This document shows, in pieces, positions 23,401 to 35,271 of a stretch of DNA of 64,000 bases. The first letter of the stretch is position 1; each line of letters opens with the position of its first letter. Origin of the DNA: Jackrogersella multiformis (Eukaryota > Ascomycota > Sordariomycetes > Xylariales > Hypoxylaceae); contig CADCXD010000018.1 of NCBI GenBank assembly GCA_902806575.1, forward strand, positions 2,666,001-2,730,000, given 5' to 3'. The notes beneath the pieces were generated by a model. It was not told the DNA's origin. It did no database searches and saw nothing but the letters and a program-made list of their open reading frames with translations. The position numbers and the translations under genes are program-made.

Positions 23401-25263
23401 CCGAGTCCTCGACTAGAGCTTTCGCGTGTGCTTCGAACAAATCGACGAGTTCGCTTTGTGCATTATCGAACAAGCCATCAAAGGCAGCATCGGGATCGCT
23501 CCCGGCCTCCACCTCTGGATCAGCTGTGCTGATAGACCCTTCCGCTCTTAGAATAGCTGTCAACTCTAGGAACTTCGAGGCAGTCGTCGCAAGGCTGCCT
23601 AGGCATGACGCGTATGTGGCTCGGACTAGAGCGCTGGGTTCTCTACGCTCCTTTCCCATGATAGGCTGCCTAGAAGCGCCCGACAAGAAGACCTGCATCC
23701 TCGGCATTATGTATTCGGGGAACACGTGGGCGTTAACTGGAGTGACCACCGATACGAGAGCTAAAAGCTGGGTGACAGATCTGAGAGCTGCGATGGCAAC
23801 TAGATCGGCATCGTCGTTTAGTAGAGTCATTAGGTATGGTAAAACTCGGTCTAGCTTTGCCTCGTCGGACAACCTCTCCGAAAAAGCTAACAATATATCA
23901 CAAGCTCTGATTTTTGAGGCGGCACGAGCAGTATGTCTAAGGGACGCGGCGACGAGTGTGAGAAATATGAGGGTTCCATCATCTGTAGGGGGTTGCTTTC
24001 CCGCAGAAGTAAAGTGTTCATTATTGGGTATGTTTAGTCGTACAGGAAAAAGACCCAGGCCGAGTCGAGGAGTGAATTGAGTAAGCTGTGATTGCTCGTT
24101 TTCATCTTGGTATCCCAAGAAATACGATATCTTGTCAAAGTCGTAGAAAACTCGGTCTATCCGTTCATCGGCCTCGCCTAGATTTTTAATAGACCCCGAA
24201 ATCGGGGCCCTGCCAGAACTTGAATCGGTGATAAGCTCCATATACTGATGGAGAAAACTGTAGAAGTATTCGGGGAAGACTTTGCCTTTGTAAAAGTCCA
24301 AATACTGCTCAGCAGAGTACCGCTTCTCGGGGTCTAGCTGTATCATACTCGATAGCATCTCCCTCAGACCTTGATCCGGTATCCTACTAAGATGGGAGAT
24401 TACTGGGTCATACTCGCCACGGCGGTACTTGAACATTTGACTTAGGCTAAAGATAGGCGTTTCCAGGAAGAGCTCAGCAATGACGCAACCAGCACTGAAG
24501 ATATCCATCGACCATGTGAGCTTATGCCCCTGAAGCTGTGTCTGGGGATTCTCTATATGTTCGACGAACCTCTCAGGCGCGATGTAACACGTACGGCGGC
24601 CGGAAAGGTCGAAGAAGTAAGAGTAGAACATAGGGTTGTCATCGGGTAGCTTCGTAGGCTTGAAGGAGCCGGTAAAATCGGTGAGGTAAAGCCAGTTCCA
24701 AGATGTCACCATGATATTCTCCGTCTTGATATCGCCATGGTATATGTCCCGAGAGTGACAGTCTCGTAGTGCGCATAGCAACTGGAACGCCAACCATTTT
24801 TTCTCAATATCTTCGAGGAACGGTCGGGTGGACATACGGTCGTAGAGGGAGCTGTAGATGTATTGTCGTATGAGATAGGCGTTCCCCTCGGTCTCAAAGG
24901 CACGTTCGAAGCCCAAGGCGTTGGGGACATCTCTCAGTTTATCTCTTTCCACTTCAGTAAGGTTAGTATAGTTTCTACCTAGAATGCTCTACCCAGAATG
25001 CCAGAATTCCAGAATGCTAGAATATTAGGAGATGACAAAGGTTGCTTACGCAGAATCTTCTCTCCATGATCACGTAGGGATAGTGGGGTGTAGGGCTTCA
25101 CGGTGACCTTCGCTAAAACTACACCGTCATGATGGCGGGCGCGGATACTCTTCATGAAACGAGCGCTACCGATGGATCTTTCGTGCACCAGGTCGGCCAG
25201 TTCTGGTATGTCGATGCCAGCAGAGCCAGCGTACGGCGTGGTGAGGGAGTAGCTGTTACCCAT
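20450..25263 (-). CDS. VPS15: Serine/threonine protein kinase-like Vps15 (PI3K regulatory subunit)
   Basis: Scaffold and regulator of the Vps34 phosphatidylinositol 3-kinase complexes, acting on endosomes and autophagic membranes. Two exons (25263-25050, 24951-20450) give 1,571 residues. The N-terminus MGNSYS has Gly2 and Ser for N-myristoylation, the known membrane anchor. The kinase-like domain (about 25-310) shows HGDIKTEN, LTDFTGSF (DFT in place of DFG, usual for Vps15) and CYIAPERF. HEAT-like helices occupy about 380-760, then a Ser-rich linker, and a C-terminal WD40 propeller (about 1140-1571) with units such as ITGSDDGSVKVWD and ILTGGSDKKLRFWDL. The chain ends in DRSGVIFVFQ. The first exon is essential, since it supplies the myristoyl site. 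Confidence 0.96.
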
Positions 25264-26735
25264 CGTGCAAACATGCGATGGTGCTACCTAGCCAAGTGTG
25301 TTAGACAAAAGGGATTAACCATCTTCGAGGTTCTTATATCTTATATCAGCGAGAAATTATGCAACAAAGCGCAGTATTTTATCTAGTGTATTGGTAAATG
25401 GAAATTATCACACGAACTGCTCACGAGACAGCACACAGGGCTATGTGATCTTGATGGATCTTGATGACGGAGGTGGTGGACGAGTAAAGAGATGGACGAG
25501 TAAAAGAGCTTACTTAAAGATGTGTAGTGTGCCTGGAAAGCTTGAGTGGGGTCACACTACCTAGGTACATCCATAGGTACCCACCCTTTAAAATGGATAT
25601 AATGTGCTACATCCTAGTACCTAGGTACTACCTGCCTGCCTACTACCTAGGTACCTAGGTATAACAACGCATTACTTAATCCATTTCTTACCTAATGACA
25701 ACTCTTATATCTTTCATAAACTCATAGCAAAGCAAACTATTTCTTGACATGACTGGTAGGCAGCTGACGGTATCATGATAATTGCTACACCTTTTTTTCT
25801 TCATCGTGCTTGACATTCCCCTACCTAGGTACTGTGAGAACACAATTTCGGACATAAGGGAATCACAAATATGGACTTCACCTCATCACCAAAAATATAT
25901 ATATACGCTAGGAAGTCATAGCTAAGTTATGTTCTCAATTCACTCGATAGAATGTAGCTATCTGTAGAATATAGCTATGGGGAAAACTTGCTATTTGATA
26001 ATTGAGATGACAGGTCTCCGGCCTTAACCAGGAGGAGCCCTAGAAACATCCCTATGCCATATATCTAACCTAAGCCTCTTCTGGCGGCACCGATGAAGAC
26101 CGGTTGAGATCTCCAATTACTCGTCCAGTAGGGCATGTAGGTAGTGTCATATGCATTTTCCACCTCCGTCCCCATCCTTCCCTGACTCTCCCTCAAGAAA
26201 CGAATTACATTACAATGGCCCTCCCCGACGACACCTTCTGCTAACACGCCGGGTATATAGAATCAACAATCGAAGAGAAAGGGGAGGGCGCAACTGCATG
26301 TAGTCGTCAAATTAAGTATGATCGCGTCTCTTCATGTCAAAGGTCTCCGAGGACAAGCTGGTAAAAAAAAACACCACCAGAAGCCCTGCAGTTCAAGTTG
26401 TGATCCGAGGCGATGTGTCATCCGAAAAGAATTAAATAAGTGTAGTAGAATCCAAGGCATTAAGCGTGTCAATCGCAACAATGCGAACCGTCGTGTCTAT
26501 GTGCAAGGCGAGGATAAGAAGTAGGGCCACGAGTCGGGGACGATAGACATGGAAGTTAGTCAGGCGAGAGGGTAACACCTGAGGACGAATAGACAAAATA
26601 ACTATCGTGCTGCGTTCTGACCGAGGATTAGGTTGCAAGTTCAAAAGTCCCTGAACGCCGGAGCAATGCAAACACAAAAGTCTTCGTCAATCCATCAGAT
26701 ATAAATGGACGGTGTGAAAGAGCCCGTTGTCAGGC
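25264..26735. other. Intergenic, VPS15 promoter and SH3 gene 3' flank
   Basis: The stretch contains a dense cluster of TACCTAGGTA palindromes (25557-25663), another at about 25821-25832 and an ATATATATATA run near 25894-25904. No supported gene. Confidence 0.5.
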
Positions 26736-28854
26736 TCAAGTAGGCAGGCCGCCATGCTGAGCACTGGACCCGGTATCTGTAGATCCGTCACCCTCGATCG
26801 TTTTCCTCCAATGCTCCGGCAGGCAGACACAGACCAACGGGAAAGCCTTGATCTCTCCGGTAGCCGGAGGCGATGAGTCTCGTCCACGGCCTGAGGTATG
26901 TGAAACTCCGCTGTCTCTCTGTGTCTGTCTCCGTAATTCCCACTCGTCTGCCCTCTCGTCCAGCATAACACCGGTCGCCCACCCATCATCCCAGATGCCC
27001 ACTACCTTCAACATATCACCGCGTTCCAAAGCGAACTCATCAGCTGCGCGCGGTTGGTACGCCCAAAGGACCGCGACACGCTCGCCTGGATGGATATCAT
27101 CTTGCGAGTAATAGTCCTTGAAGAATGGCAGTTGCTCCGATTGTTGACTATTGACACCGGGAGGTGATGACATTCCCCCTGCACTGGTGGGAGATTGAGG
27201 GTCTTCGCCTGCGAGCACCGAATTGCTGGACAACGAACCGTTCCTACGCATATTCATGGGCGGTGGCCGTAAAATGGCTCCGCGTGTTTCCGGCCCGGGG
27301 CTCTCGCCAAACGAATCAGAAGATGAATGGTCGCCCCCTCTCCTTCTTCCTGGGATATACCCGGCGGCTGCACTGATTGCTGCTGCGCCCGCCGAACCCC
27401 CACGTCTTGACCCTCCGTGTCTCGAGGATGGGTCTCCCGAGTGACCTTCTAATGCCGACATACGGGCTATTCTTCCTCCGGGTAGGATTTCGTATTCTTG
27501 AGGTGGGGCTGCTGCCATTGCGGGAATCTGAGATGCCTGCGGTCCTTTTCTGGAGGGCGAGGGCTGGTTGAAGATGCTTCCTTTCTGGCTTCCACTTCTT
27601 CTTCGTGCTAGCCTAATGCACATGAATATGAGGAAGACTAGGAGGGCCAAACCGACCACGGATCCGATGGCAATGCCAGCTATGGCACCGCCGGAGAGGC
27701 CGTTGCTGCCTGAAGAACCGGCTGGAGCAGGCGTGGCTGTGTTGCTCGCAGTGGCGCTCGCAGTGGCGCTCGCAGTGGCGCTCGCAGTGGCGCTCGATGT
27801 TGGTGTACTAAAGGTCATGGATGGTGTAATTGTAGGCAAGACAACGTTGGCACATCTTGACTCAATATTCGAGTTGTAGCAGCAAGTGTCGGTCGAATTA
27901 ATACCGCCTGATGAGCAGTACGAGCACAACCCAATGATACTATTGCCATATCCACAGTTATCCGGCTCGTTAGTTATGCCTTGTATGCAACTGCTACTAG
28001 ACAACGAGTCTGCCGGCAAAGCACAATTAACGAAGTCAGCCCTTATCTGATCTTGACGACCATTGCTAGAACTGGGACAGAGGCTAGTGTCGGCCGCGAG
28101 ATAGGCTTCACTCTCGGCATAATGAGCGCAAGAGTCAGCACACAAGGGCCGTGATGCCTGAGCCGACAGGCTGCAGGCTGTGATGGAATTCTGAATAATA
28201 GCATTACAGATTACTGAGGTGGTGAAACGTGCATATAAATCAGTAGAGTTGACAAGGTCGATGTTGCCGCATCCCAGCAAGTTTCGGTACCTAGAGTGAA
28301 GAATAAGCTTGAGCTGAGAATCCCACAAATACGGATTGGCTTACTGTTTCTGAACGTAGTCAGTCTGAATATACTGGATTAACTGCTTATCGAAGGAAGG
28401 CCTGTCTGAGACGTATTGGAGAAAAGGGCTAAAAATATGACGGGTTAGAATCTAAGACAATTCATACGACATAGCAATATTGCGACTCGGCCATGGAAAT
28501 ATCGATTCTAGATAAAAGGGTAAGTACTCACAATAGCCCTATTAAGTAAGAACTCGTAGACACAGAGGCGGACTGAAAAGCCGAGCAAGCCGTAGAGTCT
28601 GTTAATGGAATACATAAGTCTGCTGCCATCGAACCAGGGGCCACGGAAAGGATCGAGAGAAAAGCTGCCTTTGCCGCCCATCCTATACGGCCGTTCGTTC
28701 TTCTGCCTCTCTTTGGTCGGGAGGATTCCATTGCGACGTCCCGCTTGGTGTTTTCTGAGGGAATCGAGACGAGAGACCTGGCGCTGTTTCTCCTAGAGTT
28801 CGTGTCGGACGTAGCGATCACTGGCGCCGAGGCATGACGTTCTGATCCTATCAT
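26736..28854 (-). CDS. Fungal SH3-domain single-pass membrane protein
   Basis: Three exons (28854-28532, 28428-28345, 28290-26736) give 653 residues. The basic N-terminus is followed by a hydrophobic segment ending VAPGSMA (about 57-78), which reads as a signal peptide. Met42 is an alternative start that would make it a classic one. A Cys-rich extracellular part (about 79-290) leads to a Ser/Thr/Ala stalk with a 12-bp tandem repeat. The transmembrane helix is GAIAGIAIGSVVGLALLVFL (about 337-356), followed by the stop-transfer IRLARRR. The long cytosolic tail carries an SH3 domain (about 539-600) with AVLWAYQPRAADEFALERGD and GIWDDGWATG. The layout resembles Fus1-like polarity and cell-fusion proteins, but equivalence is inference. 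It could act as an outside-in cell-surface adaptor. Confidence 0.85.
27744..27799 (-). repeat. 12-bp minisatellite encoding the SATA stalk
   Basis: Four nearly perfect GCAGTGGCGCTC units with degenerate flanking copies encode SATASATASATAS in the extracellular stalk just outside the membrane helix. Copy number is likely to vary between isolates, changing stalk length. Confidence 0.9.
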
Positions 28855-31800
28855 TGCTCAGACCACATGCTATTTGAGATCGGTTTGGTAGAAAATGGCT
28901 GGGATTTGTATTCGTAGTTGCTGAGTGCTAATACCTAGGTAACCAACCGACAGATTGGGTGAGATGCTGGCAAGAATCAAAAGCTGCCTGGGGGTTAATT
29001 TTTTTGTCTTTTTTCGCAGGTAAATTTTATGTGTAAGGTCGGTCGCAAGTAATAGTTGTAACCGTAGCCAAAAACAAGTGAAGAATTATCTTGAGGATTT
29101 ATTACTCCGAAGGAATATAAAAGAATGTTGGTTTTGTTTCGAGGATTTTCGAATAGGCAAGGTACCGACCGATAGGTTCGGGTTGCGTTGGTGTTTCCGG
29201 TGCGAACGAGTGTCTACAGTTGGAGAAGGTGAGACCTGAAGTGAAAGGAGCCAAACCAGAAACTGTGTAGTGGTGGATTTTCAGGTCACGCTTTACATGC
29301 CGAAGTCTTGGGATGCACGACGTCGGATAGGACACGACGGTGGTGGATTGAGGTGGTTGGACACTAGGTCAATTTACCAGAATAGAGCCCTTCGGCGGAA
29401 GGAATGCGTGATGAATATCAAAAATTAGAGAACAATACAAGGAAAATCAAGAAAAGAAAATAGGCCTCGACGGTACGTCGTAAAACCGTACGTAGATCCG
29501 GGTAAGTAGGATGGCGGATGGGGAGAGAAGAGGTGGAAGTTTAGGTATGCGACACTCGACGACAAACGACGAAAGGAAGAAAGGACGGGGAGAATTGGGA
29601 GAGGAATTCTCGCGTAGCCAAATTGCGCACCGAGCTGCTGGGTTGGGCTGGGCTGGCTGGCGGCTGTAGTTGCCGTTGCTAAATTCTTCCTACTACGTAC
29701 ATAGTACTGCTGCTGCTGCTGCTTCTTCTGTTACGCAGGTGCTTGTCGCTTGCTTCAATGTTCCTTGATCGTTGATGAGTTGTGCCTGCCTACCCCTACC
29801 TTGTTCCTATTTATTGTTGTACGTACTTTGTACTTCATGTTTCTGGATGGCGCAGGTAAATATCGCTATCCACTGTACCTATCTCAATGTAGCAGGTACT
29901 GTGTTAAGCAGGAGACGTTTCCAAGTCGATACACTAGCAGCAGCGTTCTATCTTTCTACGGAGGCTTGGCCTAGATTTCGCCCAATAGGCTTCCATCTTA
30001 TCTAGTTCTATCAACCCGCGACCAAGGTTGTGACCCACTGTAAAACTTACTTGCTTGTCCGCAACGGGTTTGTGGGTCGCGGCCTTCAAATTAGAGGGGG
30101 TTCTACCCCCGTGCTTCTATCCCGATAATTACATTTAAGCAGTTACAGATAGCCCATCTGAACTTACACCATCCATGTGTTGTTCTGAATCTACAAGTTA
30201 GTATTATCTTCGTATTTGATATTCATCATCCAGGTAAGTAAGTATGAGCATTATTCACAGCAAAACAATGCTTGAATGCATCGCGCAGAACAATATATTG
30301 ATATAATGTCCTAGATGTTTTGTGCGATTGTACCCAGGTATCTTATGACATTTGAAGCGCACAGACAGTACCTCAGTACGTGGTACATCGTACCTGAGCT
30401 AGGGTCCCTGTCAAGCCACGGGCTCTCAGACAAGGTCTTTATCGAAATAGGCAAGGCCTCAGAAGCACCTTAAAATTAATCGACATGGATCAGCTTTTCC
30501 AATTCCAATCGCTGCGGAAAAGCAAAACACCAATTCCCAATGATAAGTGAGTAAATCGTCGATCGCCTTAAGAAGTCGACATCTTCCCTGGCCTTGTCAT
30601 CGTACCGTATGCCTAATTAGATGGCATCACCATGCTTAAGCGTACCTGACAGTTTAAACACAGGTATGTAGGTAATATGTAATGAGACGGCTGTCATCGC
30701 AACAATGGCGGACACCTCGGGACTCGCACACGTTGTCAAACGAAAAGATGGTGGTGCGGTACAGACAGGACAGGACGGCAAGCCGCAAAGGAGCATGGCA
30801 TTCGTCGGTCGTTACTCAAATTAGAAACCTTGAATGCTAATGCTAATGGTAATACTAACCCAACATTGACACGACGGTACTATGTAGTAGCTTGGACGAC
30901 AAACACCGACGACGAGACCTAATAACCGCGTTATTCGTATCCACATCGGGAACTGTGCTACTTAGTCAAATAAGCTTCATCCCTTTTCTAGCGGATATCT
31001 AACTATTTTAGACCTTCTCTCCAGTCATGGTTCGAAGTCACCGTCTATGTACCTATGTACGATGCTGACATTCAACCTTTCTATCAAAGTGTCTAGATGG
31101 CAGTTTACAGTTTATGACCACTCGACGGATGACGATGACTACAATACTACCTTGAACCTTTAGTGTGCTACGAGTCACTGAAACCCAATGAACGATAACA
31201 TTTTACAGAATCCCAGAACACATCGACGGGGCTATCCCACTGTTTCTAATTCAATGCCGATCAGAGCAGCTGAAACTCCCATTTTATTTCTCTGGGAGTC
31301 AGCGCAACTCTTTTTTTCTGTGAGATACATCTGTCTCATATTCAGCGCTCTCGCGTCTATTGGCCAGGCGTGACAGAGATGCCTGCTGCTTCAGATTCTG
31401 ATGATTTTCGCTTACCCGGTCCCTCGATCAAGGGATCCCGGTAATATCCCAGGTACCTCCGAAAATAGCTCCTCCAGCCCTGTCGAGAGGCGCTGCTGCG
31501 AAATGATGATGGCCTCATGTACTCGATCGAAGAAAGGGGGCGACCTAACGCGCCTAACTTGACCCACCGCTTCGTATGAGCTTTGGTGAGGTGTTTTTAT
31601 TTTATCTTATTTTTTTCGTTTCAATTCTCACCGGCTTTCGCATCTATCAGAAATCGGCAGAGACACGGGACGTGCGCTTGCCAGCCTACGTAGTACTTCC
31701 TGCTATGCTTAGCATGCGTGTCTTCGATATCTACTGACTGATAGGCTGAAGGACAGATATCTCGAACATAAATAATATATTAAAATTTACGAGAAAAGGG

Positions 31801-34348
31801 GGAGATAATCTAACATCATTTGAGCAGCAAACAAATATCACATTAGAACAGTACATATTACCTAGTAGCAGCTGATATTATCCCACACATGCGCCCATAC
31901 ACCGAGATTAATATCCTCACCGTTGGGTAGGTTCACCTGGGCAGCATACCCCCGGCGGAAGTTGTGTTACCGGTTACTTTTATGCAAGCCATTGCCGAAG
32001 GCGTTCTGCCGCGTCAACGGCCTTGTTAATTAGGGTAGATCTGACATTAGGTAGCACATCCAGTACATGCCTAGGTATATCAGACTCCCATATCACTTTA
32101 CAGACACCACCATTTTAAGGACGGCATATCTTTTCTCTCGGTCTACTGCGTTGGCTAATCCATTCTAGGACTATTCAGCGAGATGGTAAGGCTAAATAGA
32201 GCCTTAACGCCTAGAATAATGATGGTCAGCTAGACTGTATCACTTTGTCAAGGGATCTCCAGGCTCATTAATGCAACTGTCGAGCGGCAGCTGGGCGGCT
32301 ACCTAGATATTCGGGCAACGGCTGTAATTACCTTTATGCACCTCAAGCCCATGCATGAAGTAAGATCGGGATGTTTATAAGTTACTTCTATCAACCCACA
32401 TAAGTCTAATTTATTATTTGTTAACCTTCGAGCTTCGACATATTAATCAATGCCCTAGCTATGTAATCAGGGGGTGGATAAACCTCACCCGTGTACTTCA
32501 ATACTGACGTTGACAGCTTACCAGCATCAAGGTAGTATCGGCGGCGCCAAAGAAATGATCCAAAGAAGACTTCAAATGTCTCAGCTAAGGAATAACCTTA
32601 CGGAGCCCCTCGACGGCTGATCTGCCCCGCGTTACAGGTCTTCTAAGCTGAATCTGACGTTCCAACTCGGAGTTTATATTAACATCGATTAATATTGACA
32701 GATCTCGTTTGTTCTGTTTTATAAACAGTCATATGTATGCTATATTATGATATAAATACGATGCTTAATCATTTATCTCCGAATTCATAAGAAAGCAACT
32801 CGATCTTAGTTTACCATAAACTCGGTCTTTTATCGATAAATCTACGACACGGCAATGCACCGGGACGCTGACATACCCAAGCTGGCTGCTATTCCAACGG
32901 CTTTCCTATATAGGTGTACTGAAGCAGACTTCGCCCTGCTAGCAAATTCATCCGATATCTTGATATACACATCGAAAGAACATATGAATTTCACCTTCTC
33001 ATTAGCTTGTCTCATCAACTGTATTCCACTTTCTTTCTAGGTTTCGATGTTTAGAAACAACTAACAATTCTTTGCTCGTTTCTAGTCGGCTTATGAAGCA
33101 AATGTTAAAGTTGAAATCACCACATCAGCGTCTCACGATTCTACTATAGTATGACTAATATAGGAGATCTTGAGATATTAAAGTAAACCTTCGTGAGGTG
33201 GTGTACTGATTTCATCTATCTCCTTCTCTCCGCCTTTACAGTAGTTTAATCCATCATCAAGTATGACTCCGTGAAACATAGGTAATGCACTTTGAAAACT
33301 TGAAGTTCATACGCCTTGGTAAACAAAACTAGGATACGGGGTAAGTATGATAAGAAGTTACTCGACCAATCGTAACGTGAAAGGAAAGGCCTTGCCAGTG
33401 TAGATTTCATTAGGGATATATGATACGCAGAGCTATGCTTCCCCTTATGTAGGTGTCTTGGTTTCTACACAGAAGGAAAGGGGGCATCGATATATGCTTA
33501 AAACCAAATATGGTGGCACATGTGAATGAGCCTTGAGATTTAAGTTGTACTGTATAAAATATTAATATAATTTGGCCTCTCGAATTACTGGGGATTATTA
33601 TCATTATAGGTTTATTATCTAGGAAGTTAACAAATTCAGTGAAAACCTTTAGAAATAAAACGTAATGTAAGTTATAACGGAGATCAGTAATTAAAGGCGG
33701 TGTAAATAGTAAGTTAACTATGCCTTATGACAATGGACAGTTAAATCTAGTATTAATACGTTTACGAGATGGAAATTTGAACCCAGAGGATCATCCATAA
33801 GGTATGAAAAGGGGTAGAAACCTATCTTCTGTTACCACCAAGCTGCAATGACTCTTAGATAGCTAAACATGTTTTATGCTTCGCCTTAACCTGGAATGAC
33901 TATCGTCTTTTCATCATCCTTCCGGAGCGAGTTTACTCAGCTTACATCCCATTCACCGTCACGTCACACATACTCTGCGTTTTATACATTAGGTCAAATA
34001 GATGGATACGTTCGGAATGTCAGAGTATTTAACGATTAGGCTATTTGCTTTAGAGGAATAGTGCATCCATCGAACTAATCTTGCTGATTAGAAATCATAT
34101 CTAGGCAGAAATTATAGCCCCTATTGATTGGCCTCAGATGGTAAACTGCCTGAACCAAGGTGTCCAGTTGAAATCTCCTGGTTGGGCTACCTAGTAAGCG
34201 CTGGCTTGAATGGGCATCATTCAACGAGGAGTCGCAGTCGCAAGTTGCAATAACGGGAGCTCATCGCCCATAGGTCTCGAGTGTGACCCAATGCCTTGCA
34301 TTGTGCGTCTCAGAACATGACATATGTACCCTCGACGACGCAGCGGTT
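28855..34348. other. 5.5-kb stretch without recognisable genes
   Basis: Downstream of the SH3 gene promoter (roughly 28855-29400), open frames are short (up to about 75 codons), show no family resemblance and no exon-like splice pattern. The stretch is visibly richer in A/T than the coding regions. Small items seen: a CTG run (29706-29724) and an inverted-repeat cluster at 30016-30110. I recognise no transposase or reverse transcriptase remnant. It may be decayed sequence, long noncoding transcription or a regulatory spacer. Confidence 0.5.
30016..30110. repeat. Cluster of competing inverted repeats
   Basis: CCGCGACC (30016-30023) pairs with GGTCGCGG (30075-30082). GACCCAC (30032-30038) can pair with the overlapping GTGGGTC (30072-30078), so the two pairings exclude each other. 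A perfect GGGGG-TTCTA-CCCCC hairpin follows at 30096-30110. No tRNA shape fits. It could be the end of a miniature element or a structured RNA. Confidence 0.5.
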
Positions 34349-34814
34349 CTATTTCTCTTCGGCGTTCTTTTTCGCCTTCTGCGCAGCCTCGTGCTCTATT
34401 ATTTGCTTGGTCCAGCTGCAAAAGTATTAGCCCTATAGCCCCCCGTAGAGAGGAGACGCATGATCGAACATACTATCGACTGGGGTAGAAGCGATCGGGC
34501 GCTGGCATGTGAGGTCGATATTCGCGCTCGGCACTTAGTTTCCAGGTCATAGCGGTTATGCCGAAGATGACGGCCATGAAGACGGCGGTATTCGCTTTCC
34601 AGTTGCTCGGGTTAGTGTACCAACCACCGGCTGGAGACCAGACGTGCTTGGGATAGCTAACGGGAGGTTAGATTTACCTATCGAGATGGGAAATATCGGA
34701 AAGGTCGGAGAGAAGCTGTTTCAACATACGGAACTCGAGAACCGCCACCCTGATGATTGTTAGTGATGAATGTGAATGTAGGAATATTTAAAGTGTTATT
34801 GATAGACTTACCAT
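34349..34814 (-). CDS. Small single-pass, probably mitochondrial, membrane protein (90 aa)
   Basis: Four exons join in phase: 34814-34812 (ATG only), 34749-34730, 34656-34474 and 34415-34349, giving 90 residues. The chain starts MGGGSRVPYPKHVWSPAGGW, has one membrane helix (about 31-48, TAVFMAVIFGITAMTW), then a conserved-looking EREYRPHMPAPDRFYPSRYW and a Lys/Glu-rich helical tail. Every splice junction rebuilds a sensible codon, and the order Gly-rich start, WSPAGGWY, helix, RFYPSRYW is one I associate with a small conserved protein of filamentous ascomycetes. A complex I accessory or other inner-membrane role is possible from size and layout, but I cannot name it with certainty. It is divergent from mL44. 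Confidence 0.8.
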
Positions 34815-35271
34815 CTTGTTCAGATTTGTAATGAACAAGGGTTTGTGGTAGGTAATGAAATAGAGTGAATTGCGACGATGATGTAGCTTGTAGTTGGCAG
34901 CTTGTAGTTTGGAATCCGATGTTCATTTGGTGTAGAGTGGAGGTACATTCAAAGGTACATCGATTAGATTTGATTAGATATCTAGGTACATACCTAGTAG
35001 GTACCTTGTACGTCTTTACTGGATCGATTTAATTGGCACGGGCCAGGGCGATTATTAGTCCGATTAACTTTTAGATCTTGGCCCGTGCACAGATCCCATC
35101 ATTGGCCCTTGCACATTTTAGTGTACCTAGGTAGCTTCAATTCTCAAAAACTTTTTCTTAAAGTCCAGACAGACACGAGACCAGCTGCAGCAATTGTCAT
35201 ATCCCTCCACAACCGTATCGTGTCTCGACCCGCCCAGTGCGTTGGGGCGAGGTGATCTGGTTATAAACAAT
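34815..35271. promoter_or_regulatory. Divergent promoter, 90-aa protein and mL44
   Basis: The 457-bp gap between two divergent starts contains a 10-bp inverted repeat plus a third near-copy (35036-35113), as well as TACCTAG motifs near 34991-35003 and 35124-35132. Confidence 0.5.
35036..35113. promoter_or_regulatory. Three-copy TGGCCCGTGC motif
   Basis: GCACGGGCCA at 35036-35045 is the exact reverse complement of TGGCCCGTGC at 35079-35088. A near-copy, TGGCCCTTGCAC, lies at about 35103-35114. Three GC-rich copies stand out in an A/T-rich promoter 160-240 bp from the mL44 ATG and 220-300 bp from the other start, as expected of a transcription-factor site serving both genes. Confidence 0.5.

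Noticed and set aside
22638..24080. Two long antisense frames (224 and 253 codons) over VPS15
   Set aside because: Shadows of the HEAT-repeat coding region; no recognised family.
27744..27799. CRISPR-like array
   Set aside because: Repeats are 12 bp with no spacers and encode an in-frame protein stalk in a eukaryote.
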